A stretch of DNA of 64,000 nt from Chryseobacterium sp. (GTDB taxonomy: Bacteria > Bacteroidota > Bacteroidia > Flavobacteriales > Weeksellaceae): assembly GCF_008014695.1 (NCBI RefSeq), contig NZ_VOXE01000003.1, forward strand, positions 1-64,000. Reading direction: 5' to 3'. Positions 51,349-60,224 of the stretch are shown one piece after another; within the stretch, counting starts at the first letter, position 1; each line of letters starts with the position of its first letter. The position numbers were made by a program, and so were the translations under genes. A model generated the notes under the pieces. That model was not told where the DNA came from. It did not search any database and saw nothing but the letters and a program-made list of their open reading frames with translations.

Positions 51349-52890
51349 TCAGGAACTGCACGAAAGCATGCTGCAGCCGGACCGGTCATCATACACGGAA
51401 GGTCTTTTCTGCGAAAATTCCGGATAAATTTCCTCATATGGATTCCGGAGGGCGCTTAAAATTTTGTTGAACATCTCCTTTTTCCCGTTTTCGAGTTCTT
51501 CAATGCATTCGAAAAGAATAAAATTCCTCAGGATGAATTTCGGATTGTTTGCCTTCATCATTGCTAGAGAAACGTCCATTGAAATGGCATTTTCAGTTCT
51601 TCTTTTTCTATAAAGATCAATAAAATCAGTCAGTTCCTTTAGCTGAACCTCAGTGATTCCATCATAAAACGTATTTTCAAAAAGAATTTTCAGATCGTTG
51701 TTTTCATCCAGTTTTTCCAGCTGACTGAAAAATAAGGTATGGTCGATCTTTAAATCTTCCATCAGTTTCTGCCAGTTCGTGAAGAATTCGCTGTCACCTT
51801 CAATAAGATTTTCAAATCCAAACTTACGCGCGAGCATTTCATCATGTTTTTTCCAGAAGGTGGGGCTGAAATCATTAAGCACTTTTTCCAGAAAAGCTTC
51901 ATCATTAATTAAAGGAAAAAGGGCGTTGGCGAGCTGCCAAAGATTCCACTGTGCTATCTGCGCCTGTTTGCCGAACGCATATCTGCGTCCCGGTAAATCG
52001 GTGGTGTTGGGTGTAAAATTCAGGTCGTATTCATCCAGAAAAGAAAAAGGCCCGTAATCAATGGTCAGCCCCAGAACCGACATGTTATCGGTATTCATGA
52101 CGCCGTGCACAAAACCGACGCGGTACCATTCGACCATCAGATCGGCAGTTCTAAGGGCGATATTTTCAAAAAAATCCCGGTATTTGTTCTCGCTCTCCGC
52201 ATTTATTTCCGGAAAATAGTTGATAATGGCGAAATCGGTGAGTTTTTTAAGAAGAGCCGTTTCCTTCTGGGCAGAAATCAATTCAAAATGACCGAAACGC
52301 AGGAAACTTTCTGCGGTTCTGATCATTACTGCACCCTTTTCCGGAGCAGGATTTCCGTCGTACATCATATCGCGCATCACTTTTTCGCCCGTCAGACAAA
52401 GACTCAACGATCTCGTGGTCGGAATATTGAGGAAAAACATGGCTTCGCTCATCAGATATTCCCTTACGGAAGACCTAAGCACTGCCCTGCCATCGGCATG
52501 ACGCGAATACGGAGTTGCTCCGGCTCCTTTCCATTGTATTTCTGTTGTTTTTCCTTCATCATTTTGGATTTCTCCGGCATAAATGGCTCTTCCGTCCCCC
52601 AACTGTCCGGCCCAGTTTCCGAATTGGTGTCCCGCATAAGCAGTAGCATAAGTCACCCAGTTTTCAGGGAGGCTATTGCCCACGAGAAAATCCAGATCAT
52701 TTTTCTCCAATTTTCCCAAACCAATTTCTTCAGCAAGGTTTTCATTGAAATCAAGAAGTTCAGGATGCGGAAATCCGGCTGGTTTTACAGCAGCAAACAG
52801 GATTTTGGGGGTCTGCCGCTGCATATTGTTTCCCGAAAAATCTCCTGGGAATAATTTGGTAAAGTTCTGCGTAATATTGTTCAGCTTCAT
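51349..52890 (-). CDS. selO: SelO/YdiU-family protein adenylyltransferase
   Basis: A 513-residue pseudokinase-fold enzyme that transfers AMP to protein Ser, Thr or Tyr (AMPylation) and is linked to redox stress. YAGHQFGNWAGQLGDGRAIYAGE (about 80-105) is the signature loop, HADGRAVLRSSVREYL follows, and GVMNTDNMSVLGLTIDYGPF is the metal-binding stretch. The protein ends SGCSMLSCSS, a Cys tail in place of the selenocysteine of some animal homologues. A promoter-like TAATTTTG lies only a few bases before the ATG. Confidence 0.92.
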   Translation of the reverse strand: MKLNNITQNFTKLFPGDFSGNNMQRQTPKILFAAVKPAGFPHPELLDFNENLAEEIGLGKLEKNDLDFLVGNSLPENWVTYATAYAGHQFGNWAGQLGDGRAIYAGEIQNDEGKTTEIQWKGAGATPYSRHADGRAVLRSSVREYLMSEAMFFLNIPTTRSLSLCLTGEKVMRDMMYDGNPAPEKGAVMIRTAESFLRFGHFELISAQKETALLKKLTDFAIINYFPEINAESENKYRDFFENIALRTADLMVEWYRVGFVHGVMNTDNMSVLGLTIDYGPFSFLDEYDLNFTPNTTDLPGRRYAFGKQAQIAQWNLWQLANALFPLINDEAFLEKVLNDFSPTFWKKHDEMLARKFGFENLIEGDSEFFTNWQKLMEDLKIDHTLFFSQLEKLDENNDLKILFENTFYDGITEVQLKELTDFIDLYRKRRTENAISMDVSLAMMKANNPKFILRNFILFECIEELENGKKEMFNKILSALRNPYEEIYPEFSQKRPSVYDDRSGCSMLSCSS

Positions 52891-52925
52891 GGTTCAAAAT
52901 TACTGAATATATTCCGGGTAAAGAA

Positions 52926-52953
52926 AAGGCCCTTCCGTAAACGGAAGGGCCTT
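52926..52953 (-). terminator. Terminator after the PBP1A operon
   Basis: AAGGCCCTTCCG (52926-52937) and CGGAAGGGCCTT (52942-52953) form a perfect 12-bp stem with a TAAA loop. On the minus strand the following TTCTT run is moderate. It lies 21 bases after the stop codon of the penicillin-binding protein gene. Confidence 0.72.
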
Positions 52954-52974
52954 ATAAATCTTGTTGAATAATTA

Positions 52975-55347
52975 CTATTTGTTGAAATCAATGTCTTCGC
53001 CGCTGTTAATGACTTCATTTACATTTTCTTCTTTTTTCGCATTCTGTTTTGGCTGCTCGGGTTCGGGCTCAGGATTCTTGAGCTCATCGATTGTCTGCAG
53101 ACCACCATCGTCGCCATAACCGCCAAGACCACGAAGATCTGAACAGTCCCCTTTCCATTCGGAAGGTTTTACAAACTTATCATCAGGCGCCACCCCAAGG
53201 GTTTTATCGGCCCAGACTTTTTTCATAAATATGGCCCAAATCGGAAGTGCCATTTTCGCTCCCTGACCTTCGCCGGTTCCGCGGAAGTGAGTGGCACGGT
53301 CTTCCCAGCCTACCCAAACCCCGGTTGCGAGATTAGGAGTGATTCCCATAAACCAACCGTCAGAATTATTCTGGGTCGTTCCGGTTTTTCCGGCAATTTC
53401 TACTTCTGCAGGAATTCCTTTTCTACGGAGTTCTCCTGAAGCGGTGCCATAAGATGCAACGCCTTTCATCAGGTCAATCATCGTGTAAGCATACAGCTCA
53501 TTCATGACTTCTTTCATTTCCGGCTTCACTTCTTTTATCACTCTGCCGTTTGCATCTTCAATACGCCAGATCATCTCCGGTTTAATATAATTCCCGTAAT
53601 TGGCAAACGTGCTGTATGCACCCAACATTTCAAAAATGGTAATATCCGACGAACCTAAAGCTACTGCGTATTCGTTCGGAATTTCTTCTGTAACTCCCAA
53701 ATCTCTGGCGGTCTGGATGACACTTTTTGGAGTAGCCATCTCAATCAGCCGCACTGCGACGGGGTTTTTAGAATGAGCAAGAGCGTCTCTCAAAGTCAAA
53801 CTTCCTCCTGACCCTTCAACAGTCCAGGTTCCCTTTCTGTAAGTGGCGTTGGAAATTGTTGAACATGGTGTTAAACCCAATTTCATAATCGCCGTTGCGT
53901 ATACAAAAGGTTTAAAGGTAGATCCAACCTGTCTTTTTCCCTGTTTGATGTGGTCGTACTGGAAATGCTGCCAGTTGATTCCGCCCACCCAGGCTTTTAT
54001 TTCTCCGGTTCCGGGCACCATCGACATTAAACCTGCCTGTGCAATCTGCTTGTGATAACGGATGGAATCCCATGGAGTCATCTCCACTTCCTCTTCGCCG
54101 CCCCACGTAAACCTGGACATTTTGGTCGGAGTTCTAAAATCCATCATAATGGAGTCTTCTGAAACACCCGCTGCCTTCTGTTGTTTATAGCGGCCAGTTC
54201 GTTTTACGGCCTGCATCATTATCGAATTGATCTGAGTATCATCCAGAAAATAAAAAGGAGCTTCCTTCCTGCCGCGCTGTTCCGAATCAAATCTGCTCTG
54301 AAGTTCGGTCAAATGTTCCCTGATAGATTCTTCGGCGTAATTCTGCATTTTAGAATCAAGGGTAACATAAATTTTTAGTCCGTCGCGAAAAAGGTTCAGG
54401 CTTTTTCCGGTTTGTTTTTCATAATCTTTCAGATAGCGGTCTATTTCTTTCCGTAAGTAAAATTTATAATACGCTGAATAGCCTTCGTCTACACTTTTTA
54501 CCGGCTGATAATCAATTTTTACTGGAGTGTTGACTGCCTTTTCATAATTTTCCTGATCCAGATATCCGGTCTTAAGCATTTGTTCGAGCACTACATCTCT
54601 TCTTTGTTTTGCTCTTTCGGGATATCTTTTGGGATTGTTTTTTACAGGATTCTCAAGCATTGCAACAAAAGTTGCCGCTTCGGGAAGCGTAAGCTGCGGT
54701 GTGGATTTATTAAAATAAATACGCGAGGCCATCTCTATCCCATTAGCATTGTTTACGAAATCGAATTTATTGAAGTATTTCTCAATGATTTCTTCCTTGG
54801 TATATCTTTTTTCCAGACTTACCGCTACGACCCATTCCTTCAGTTTCTGAAAGGCGCGACCAATCTTGTTATGAGATACCTGCTCTGTAAAAAGCAGTTT
54901 GGCGAGCTGTTGAGAAATCGTCGACCCTCCACCGCGTTGCCCTCCGTATGCAACAGCCCTTGCTACGGACCAAATATCGATACCGGAGTGTTCCTTGAAA
55001 CGTTCATCTTCCTTCGCCTGCAAAGCATACACCAAATAAGGCGGCAGCTCTTTATAGGTAACCGGCATTGTTTTTTCTTTCTCAAAAGTTCCCAGTTTCA
55101 CACCATCGGAAGAATATATTTCTGAAGCGACAAAAATATCAGGATTCTCCAGCTGTTGAACATCGGGCATTTCACCCACAAATCCCTGGGAAACTGCAAA
55201 AAAGAGCGCTGCAATTCCTACAACCAAAGCAATAAGACCAATCCAGATCATTCTGACCCATTTGCGCCAGCCGGTTCTTTTGGTTTTATTATTTTTTGGA
55301 GGAAGCGGAAAATTCGGTCTGCTCCCACTGTTCTGTTTGTTTTCCAT
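52975..55347 (-). CDS. Penicillin-binding protein 1A (bifunctional peptidoglycan synthase)
   Basis: A 790-residue class A PBP that polymerises and cross-links peptidoglycan. A single transmembrane helix lies at about 33-55. The glycosyltransferase domain (about 70-250) has KEDERFKEHSGID and GGSTISQQLAKLL. The transpeptidase domain has GSTFKPFVYATA with the nucleophile Ser, then HSKNPVAVRL and AGKTGTTQN. The C-terminus is an acidic, Glu/Pro/Lys-rich tail. It follows gldH closely, within a ricT - gldH - PBP operon. The ATG at 55347 is used (55350 alternative). Confidence 0.95.
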   Translation of the reverse strand: MENKQNSGSRPNFPLPPKNNKTKRTGWRKWVRMIWIGLIALVVGIAALFFAVSQGFVGEMPDVQQLENPDIFVASEIYSSDGVKLGTFEKEKTMPVTYKELPPYLVYALQAKEDERFKEHSGIDIWSVARAVAYGGQRGGGSTISQQLAKLLFTEQVSHNKIGRAFQKLKEWVVAVSLEKRYTKEEIIEKYFNKFDFVNNANGIEMASRIYFNKSTPQLTLPEAATFVAMLENPVKNNPKRYPERAKQRRDVVLEQMLKTGYLDQENYEKAVNTPVKIDYQPVKSVDEGYSAYYKFYLRKEIDRYLKDYEKQTGKSLNLFRDGLKIYVTLDSKMQNYAEESIREHLTELQSRFDSEQRGRKEAPFYFLDDTQINSIMMQAVKRTGRYKQQKAAGVSEDSIMMDFRTPTKMSRFTWGGEEEVEMTPWDSIRYHKQIAQAGLMSMVPGTGEIKAWVGGINWQHFQYDHIKQGKRQVGSTFKPFVYATAIMKLGLTPCSTISNATYRKGTWTVEGSGGSLTLRDALAHSKNPVAVRLIEMATPKSVIQTARDLGVTEEIPNEYAVALGSSDITIFEMLGAYSTFANYGNYIKPEMIWRIEDANGRVIKEVKPEMKEVMNELYAYTMIDLMKGVASYGTASGELRRKGIPAEVEIAGKTGTTQNNSDGWFMGITPNLATGVWVGWEDRATHFRGTGEGQGAKMALPIWAIFMKKVWADKTLGVAPDDKFVKPSEWKGDCSDLRGLGGYGDDGGLQTIDELKNPEPEPEQPKQNAKKEENVNEVINSGEDIDFNK

Positions 55348-55353
55348 CAATAA

Positions 55354-55818
55354 TTATGGTTTTGCCGGTTCTATTTTTACTCCGATGTCCTCAATTCCCG
55401 GAAGTACATCCCTGCGCATTGCCTGTGTAATCCCAATGTTATACGGGGCGTTTTCAGGAAATTTGTAGTTAAGCCTGTACTGGAAAAGGATTTCTTTTGT
55501 TTCACCGAAACCTTTACCAATCCATTCTCCGTTCGGATTTGCGAGTACACAGTTCAGTGTATCCGTTATTTTTTTCTTCGTTTTTAAATTGGTAAGATTA
55601 ACAATCATCCGCAGGTTGCTGTACGGATAGGTGTTATTGTTTCTTACCACAAATATAATATTTTTAGGATTTTGCGCGTCTTTAATTTCAAAACGGAACT
55701 GCTGTTCTGTTTTTTTATTCCATTTACCGTTTACTGCGTTCATTTGGGTGTGATCACCTGCATCTGAACAGCTTACAAACAAAACCAAAATGGCAAAAAC
55801 TGCTGAAATCTTATACAT
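55354..55818 (-). CDS. gldH: Gliding motility lipoprotein GldH
   Basis: A 154-residue lipoprotein with lipobox LFVSCSD (Cys at about 17). The mature region QQFRFEIKDAQNPKNIIFVVRNNNTYPYSNLRM is typical of GldH, one of the lipoproteins required for gliding and for full type IX secretion function in flavobacteria. The ATG at 55818 lies 8 bases inside the end of ricT; longer frames upstream have an Arg-rich, non-signal start and are rejected. No other gld genes are in the window. Confidence 0.9.
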   Translation of the reverse strand: MYKISAVFAILVLFVSCSDAGDHTQMNAVNGKWNKKTEQQFRFEIKDAQNPKNIIFVVRNNNTYPYSNLRMIVNLTNLKTKKKITDTLNCVLANPNGEWIGKGFGETKEILFQYRLNYKFPENAPYNIGITQAMRRDVLPGIEDIGVKIEPAKP

Positions 55819-57106
55819 TATTGTCTTTTTTTGGAGGAAATTTCTTTTTAAATTTCTTTTTCGGCGGGTTTTGTCCCGTTGGGTTTGCAGTTTGATTTTC
55901 AGGCGCTGTTCTCGCTTTCGGAGGATTGTTTTTCTGGCCCTGCGGAGCTTTGGCCTGATCAGGTCTGGTTGATCTTTTATCCTGTTTCTGATTGCGGTTT
56001 CTGTTCTGATTGGGTTTGCGGTCCTTCTCAAAACGGTCCAGACTGCTTTCCTGAATCAGGTCATTTGTTTTATAGGCGTGTTCAGTCACCTTTAAATCTT
56101 CCAGAGGAATTATTTTCTCTCCGTTCTTGTTTTTCGCAATCATTTTTTTGACGTCTTCAATGTCGAAGTCATACCACGCCATAGAATTGTCGGCATACGC
56201 GAACCACATTTTTCTTTTGAAAACATCGATTTTAATACAGAATGCCCTTCCTCTTTCGGTATCGAGATTGGTTGATGAGGGCGGAAATGCGCTTAAAGTA
56301 TCCAGATAACTGTCGAGTTCATAATTTAGACAGCATTTGAGTTTCCCGCACTGGCCGGCCAGTTTTTGAGGATTGATGCTCAACTGCTGGTAACGGGCGG
56401 CATTGGTGTTGACGGATCTGAAATCGGTAAGCCAGCTGGAGCAGCAGAGTTCACGTCCGCATGAGCCTATTCCACCGATTTTCGCGGCTTCCTGGCGGAA
56501 ACCGATCTGTTTCATGTCAATTTTTGTACGGAATGTAGCCGCAAATTCTTTAATCAGCAGACGGAAATCGACACGGTTATCAGCTGTATAGTAAAAAGTA
56601 ACTTTCGAATTGTCTCCCTGAAATTCCACATCGGTGATTTTCATCTGAAGATTCAGTGCATGCGAGATTTTTCGGGCATCCACTTTTACGGTTTCTTCCT
56701 TTTTACGAACCTCCTGCCATGTTTCAATATCTTTTTGATTGGCTAAACGGTAAATTTTCAGTGGCGTTTCATCAGGAAAATGTTTCTTCTTCATCTGAAT
56801 TTTCACCAGTTCACCGGTGAGACTTACCACACCAACATCATGTCCGGGACTAGATTCTACTGTTACAATGCTTCCTATGTGAAGCGGTAAACGGTGTATA
56901 TTTTTATAGAAACACTTTCTGTCATTTTTAAATCTCACTTCCACAAAATCACATTGGTTGGAAACGGGGTTATTGATGTCAGAAAGCCAGTCGAATACAC
57001 TTAATTTATAGCTATTACCGCAGGTATTTACACTTTCGCAGCCATTCGCAGATTTGGTTCCGCATGAATGGGAAGAATCGCCGGATGTTTTGCATCCACA
57101 ACTCAT
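55811..57106 (-). CDS. ricT: RicT/YaaT-family PSP1 domain protein
   Basis: A 431-residue protein with a Cys-rich N-terminus (SCGCKTSG...HSCGTKS..GCESVNTCG) and a PSP1 domain that contains SCGRELCCSSWLTDF and AGQCGKLKCCLNYELDSY. In Bacillus, RicT with RicA and RicF forms an Fe-S complex affecting mRNA processing and development. The flavobacterial role is unknown, and RicA/RicF are not seen here. The C-terminal 80 residues are a disordered, Lys/Arg/Pro/Asn-rich tail, perhaps RNA-binding. It overlaps gldH. Confidence 0.9.
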   Translation of the reverse strand: MSCGCKTSGDSSHSCGTKSANGCESVNTCGNSYKLSVFDWLSDINNPVSNQCDFVEVRFKNDRKCFYKNIHRLPLHIGSIVTVESSPGHDVGVVSLTGELVKIQMKKKHFPDETPLKIYRLANQKDIETWQEVRKKEETVKVDARKISHALNLQMKITDVEFQGDNSKVTFYYTADNRVDFRLLIKEFAATFRTKIDMKQIGFRQEAAKIGGIGSCGRELCCSSWLTDFRSVNTNAARYQQLSINPQKLAGQCGKLKCCLNYELDSYLDTLSAFPPSSTNLDTERGRAFCIKIDVFKRKMWFAYADNSMAWYDFDIEDVKKMIAKNKNGEKIIPLEDLKVTEHAYKTNDLIQESSLDRFEKDRKPNQNRNRNQKQDKRSTRPDQAKAPQGQKNNPPKARTAPENQTANPTGQNPPKKKFKKKFPPKKDNNV

Positions 57107-57125
57107 AATTTTTTTATTTAATGTG

Positions 57126-57133
57126 CAAATTTA
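57126..57133 (-). promoter_or_regulatory. -7 element of the ricT-gldH-PBP operon
   Basis: TAAATTTG on the minus strand matches TAnnTTTG, 20 bases before the ricT ATG. No -33 TTTG at normal distance. Confidence 0.42.
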
Positions 57134-57374
57134 GTATAAATTTTATTTAATATTTAAAATTGATTTTTTTTGACTGTATTTAAAAAATAAAACCAACCTG
57201 AGTTTGCTTTTAATATTTAAAGGAGTGTTTGAAATAAACAGTCCGCTGTACCTTCATTATTAATGACATTATTTCAGTGCTAATTATTTGAAAATCAGTA
57301 TATTAAATTTTAGATACTATTTTAAACATAGCAACAAATAGACGTTTAGTTTAAAATGTTAAAATTAATTAACA

Positions 57375-57401
57375 TTTGTGATGAAAATAATTTTATATTT
57401 G
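57375..57401 (+). promoter_or_regulatory. Promoter of the FadL-type porin gene
   Basis: TTTG at 57375-57378, a 15-base spacer and TATATTTG at 57394-57401. The spacer is shorter than usual. Start near 57408, about 15 bases before the ATG at 57423. Confidence 0.45.
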
Positions 57402-57422
57402 AACAATAATAATCATTTTTTT

Positions 57423-58661
57423 ATGAAAAAGATCTTAATTTCCTCATCCCTATTGGCAGGCAGTATGCTGTTTGCTGGGGGATTCAGGGTATCGCTTCAG
57501 GGTATTAAGCAGTTGGCGATGGCTCACACGAGTGCTCACGCGGAAGACGCGAGTGTTACATTTTTCAATCCTGCGGGAATGTCATTTATTCCTTCGAAAC
57601 TGAGTGTTGTTGCAGGCGGATTTGGTGCCAAATCAGAAGTAACATACCAAAATCTGAATACCCTTGAATCCTATACAACCGACAGCCCGATCGGGACCCC
57701 ACTTTATGCAGCTATTGCCTATAAAGTAATGCCGAATTTATCAGTTGGGTTTAACTTTTCCACGCCATTTGGAAGTACAATTGAATGGCCAGAAGATTGG
57801 GCAGGAAGAGAAATTGTTCAGAGACTGGAATTGAAATCGTTTTATTTCCAGCCGATGGTTTCAGTAAAACTTGCACCATGGGCATCTTTGGGAGCCAGTT
57901 ACATTTACGCTAAAGGCTCTGTAAACTGGGACAAGGCGGTAACCCAATTAGATGGAACGCTTAACCTGAAAGACGAAAAAGCTACGGGACAAGGATTTGG
58001 TTTTGGATTTTATTTTCAGCCGGATGCCAAATGGGACATCAGTGTAGCATACCGCTCACCGGTTGACATGGAAGCTGAAGAAGGTAAGGCAACATTCGCT
58101 ATTTCTCCCGCATTATATTCATCTCTCGGATTGGATGCGAACGGCCAGGATAACTTTAAGGCTACACTTCCTTTGGTGGAAGAATATACTGTTGGTTTGA
58201 CCTATAAAGTAACCCCTAAATGGTTACTTTCTGCAGATTTCAACTATCACGGATGGGAACGTTACAGCAAACTCACCCTCGATTTTGAAAAAGCCCCGAT
58301 CGGTAATCAAGCATCAGATCCAACGATTTTGGTTTCACCAAAGAATTTCCATAACACTAAAACTTTTAGATTGGGAACTCAGTATCAGTTAACGGATATG
58401 ATTGCCGGAAGATTAGGTTGGTATTATGATGAATCTCCTTACGAAGATGAGAATTTTATTCCGGAAACACCATCATTTGACACCAATGTGATTACCGGAG
58501 GTTTAGGATTTAAATTTGCAAAAGGTTTCGGACTTGACGTTGCAGGAGCCTGGGCGATGCCGCAAAGCAGAAAAGTGGAGAATTCTAACAGTAATTTCTT
58601 TGGACAGGCGAAAGCGAAGGCATTTTACTTCGGTTTAGGTCTTTCTTATAATGCATTTTAG
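57423..58661 (+). CDS. OmpP1/FadL-family outer-membrane transporter
   Basis: A 412-residue beta-barrel protein. The signal peptide (MKKILISSSLLAGSMLFAGG) is followed by FRVSLQGIKQLAMAHTSAH and DASVTFFNPAGMSF, the N-terminal hatch with the NPAG motif of the FadL family. Such channels let hydrophobic compounds such as fatty acids cross the outer membrane. The C-terminus ends AFYFGLGLSYNAF with a terminal aromatic residue, as expected of a barrel. An SGNH lipoprotein gene starts 14 bases later, suggesting joint uptake and hydrolysis of lipids. Confidence 0.92.
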   Translation: MKKILISSSLLAGSMLFAGGFRVSLQGIKQLAMAHTSAHAEDASVTFFNPAGMSFIPSKLSVVAGGFGAKSEVTYQNLNTLESYTTDSPIGTPLYAAIAYKVMPNLSVGFNFSTPFGSTIEWPEDWAGREIVQRLELKSFYFQPMVSVKLAPWASLGASYIYAKGSVNWDKAVTQLDGTLNLKDEKATGQGFGFGFYFQPDAKWDISVAYRSPVDMEAEEGKATFAISPALYSSLGLDANGQDNFKATLPLVEEYTVGLTYKVTPKWLLSADFNYHGWERYSKLTLDFEKAPIGNQASDPTILVSPKNFHNTKTFRLGTQYQLTDMIAGRLGWYYDESPYEDENFIPETPSFDTNVITGGLGFKFAKGFGLDVAGAWAMPQSRKVENSNSNFFGQAKAKAFYFGLGLSYNAF

Positions 58662-58675
58662 ATTTAATTAAAATT

Positions 58676-60127
58676 ATGAAAAAAATATTAATATCAACAG
58701 TCGCTGTTTCAGCTTTATTATTTACGACTGGCTGTAAAACAGATTTCGATCAGGACGTAAGCAGTATTTCAGTAACGAACGGAGATGCCAATTTCACAAA
58801 ATATGTAGCTTTAGGCAATTCTTTGACTTCCGGCTATCGGGATAACGCATTATACAGTGATGGGCAAAACGAATCTTACCCGTCTATGATTGCTAAACAA
58901 ATGATGCTTGCAGGAGGAGGTGCCTTCAAACAACCATTAATGCCAAACAATGTAGGTGGATTTACAAACCTTCCTGGTTTTTCTGGCAAGCTTACTTTAC
59001 AGGTAGTGAATGGTGCTTTAACACCTGTTGCTTCGCCTGCCGCTGCAGCATTAGATAATGTAGTGTCTTCGGGACCTTACCAAAATTTAGGTGTTCCTGG
59101 AGCAAAATCATTCCATTTGGGAGCTGCTGGTTATGGGAATGCAGCGGGACTTAGCGCGGGATTAGCAAATCCATATTATGTAAGATTCGCAACAAGTGCT
59201 ACGAGTTCGATAATTGCTGATGCTGTGAGTCAGTCGCCAACATTTTTCTCACTTTGGATTGGAAATAATGATGTTTTGTCTTATTCCACAAGTGGAGGGA
59301 TAGGAACTGATCAGACAGGCAACTTAAATCCTACAACGTACGGCGCAAATGATATTACAGATCCAACTGTATTCGCATCTGTTATTAACAGTTATGTAAC
59401 CGCATTAACTGCAAACGGCGCTAAAGGAGTTTTGGCAAATATTCCGAATGTTACCTCGATACCATACTTCACAAGAGTTCCCGCAATGCCAATCGCAGGA
59501 TTGACTGATTTGCAAGTTACCCAACTTAACGGAGGCTATGCTCAATACAATGGCGGTTTAGCGCAGGCTAAAGCTTTAGGTGCCATTACCGACGCAGAAT
59601 ATCAAAAGAGACTGATAAAATTCACTGCTGGAACAGCAAACGGTGCTGTTATCACAGACAAAGATCTAAGTACCGTTCCTGGACTTCCTAAATACAGACA
59701 AACGACCTCTAAAGACCTTATTTTGCTGACCGCCTCAGCGGTTTTAAATCCAACTATTGGGGGTGGTACTGTAATGGCATTAGAGGACAAGTATGTTCTT
59801 ACCGAAAAAGAAACCGCAAAGGTTCTTACCGCTACCATGGCTTATAATACAGCACTTAAATCAATCGCAGATGCAAAAGGTCTTGCTTTCGTTGATGCCA
59901 ATACAAAAATGGTTGAACTATCAGGAGCATCTGGGATCCAGTATGACGGCGTTAAATATTCAGCAACATTTGTTACAGGCGGAACGTTCTCACTTGACGG
60001 GGTTCACCTTACCGGAAGAGGCTATGCGCTGATTGCAAACGAATTCATTAAAGCCATCAATGCAAAATACAACTCAACTTTACCGCAGGTTAACGTTAAC
60101 AGTTATTCCGGTGTTAAGTTTCCGTAA
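58676..60127 (+). CDS. SGNH/GDSL-family lipoprotein hydrolase
   Basis: A 483-residue lipoprotein (lipobox LFTTGCKTD). The GDSL-like block I is ALGNSLTSGYRD with the nucleophilic Ser, block III is SLWIGNNDVLSY with the oxyanion Asn, and block V is DGVHLTGRGYALIA with the catalytic Asp and His. It is expected to hydrolyse lipid or sugar esters at the outer membrane. It is paired with the FadL-type transporter upstream. An intrinsic terminator follows. Confidence 0.9.
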   Translation: MKKILISTVAVSALLFTTGCKTDFDQDVSSISVTNGDANFTKYVALGNSLTSGYRDNALYSDGQNESYPSMIAKQMMLAGGGAFKQPLMPNNVGGFTNLPGFSGKLTLQVVNGALTPVASPAAAALDNVVSSGPYQNLGVPGAKSFHLGAAGYGNAAGLSAGLANPYYVRFATSATSSIIADAVSQSPTFFSLWIGNNDVLSYSTSGGIGTDQTGNLNPTTYGANDITDPTVFASVINSYVTALTANGAKGVLANIPNVTSIPYFTRVPAMPIAGLTDLQVTQLNGGYAQYNGGLAQAKALGAITDAEYQKRLIKFTAGTANGAVITDKDLSTVPGLPKYRQTTSKDLILLTASAVLNPTIGGGTVMALEDKYVLTEKETAKVLTATMAYNTALKSIADAKGLAFVDANTKMVELSGASGIQYDGVKYSATFVTGGTFSLDGVHLTGRGYALIANEFIKAINAKYNSTLPQVNVNSYSGVKFP

Positions 60128-60163
60128 TTGTTCTAAAAAAGGAAATTAATAACCATTCTTTTG

Positions 60164-60195
60164 CCAAAGCAAATTCGTTTGCTTTGGTTTTTTTT
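60164..60195 (+). terminator. Terminator of the porin-SGNH operon
   Basis: CCAAAGCAAA (60164-60173) and TTTGCTTTGG (60178-60187) form a perfect 10-bp stem with loop TTCG, then eight T. The right arm of the stem also supplies the -33 TTTG of the next promoter. Confidence 0.85.
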
Positions 60196-60207
60196 ATGCT
60201 ATTTTTG
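60178..60207 (+). promoter_or_regulatory. Promoter of the YjjG-type nucleotidase gene, embedded in a terminator
   Basis: TTTG at 60178-60181, an 18-base spacer and TATTTTTG at 60200-60207. The -33 box and most of the spacer are within the terminator stem and T run. Start near 60214, 11 bases before the ATG. Confidence 0.6.
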
Positions 60208-60224
60208 CGCGTTTATATATTATT

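Larger units (their letters stand above)
57107..57422. other. Long AT-rich intergenic region with divergent promoters
   Basis: About 316 bases, almost entirely A/T, between ricT and the FadL-type porin. Apart from the promoter elements listed separately, no gene, RNA structure or repeat was recognised. Confidence 0.5.

Noticed and set aside
52105-52854. 249-codon plus-strand open frame
   Set aside because: It is fully antisense to selO, whose conserved motifs are clear; the translated text has no domain-like features.
55819-56031. Upstream extension of gldH by 71 codons
   Set aside because: The extension is Arg/Lys-rich, lies in the ricT coding region and would place the lipoprotein signal in the middle of the protein.
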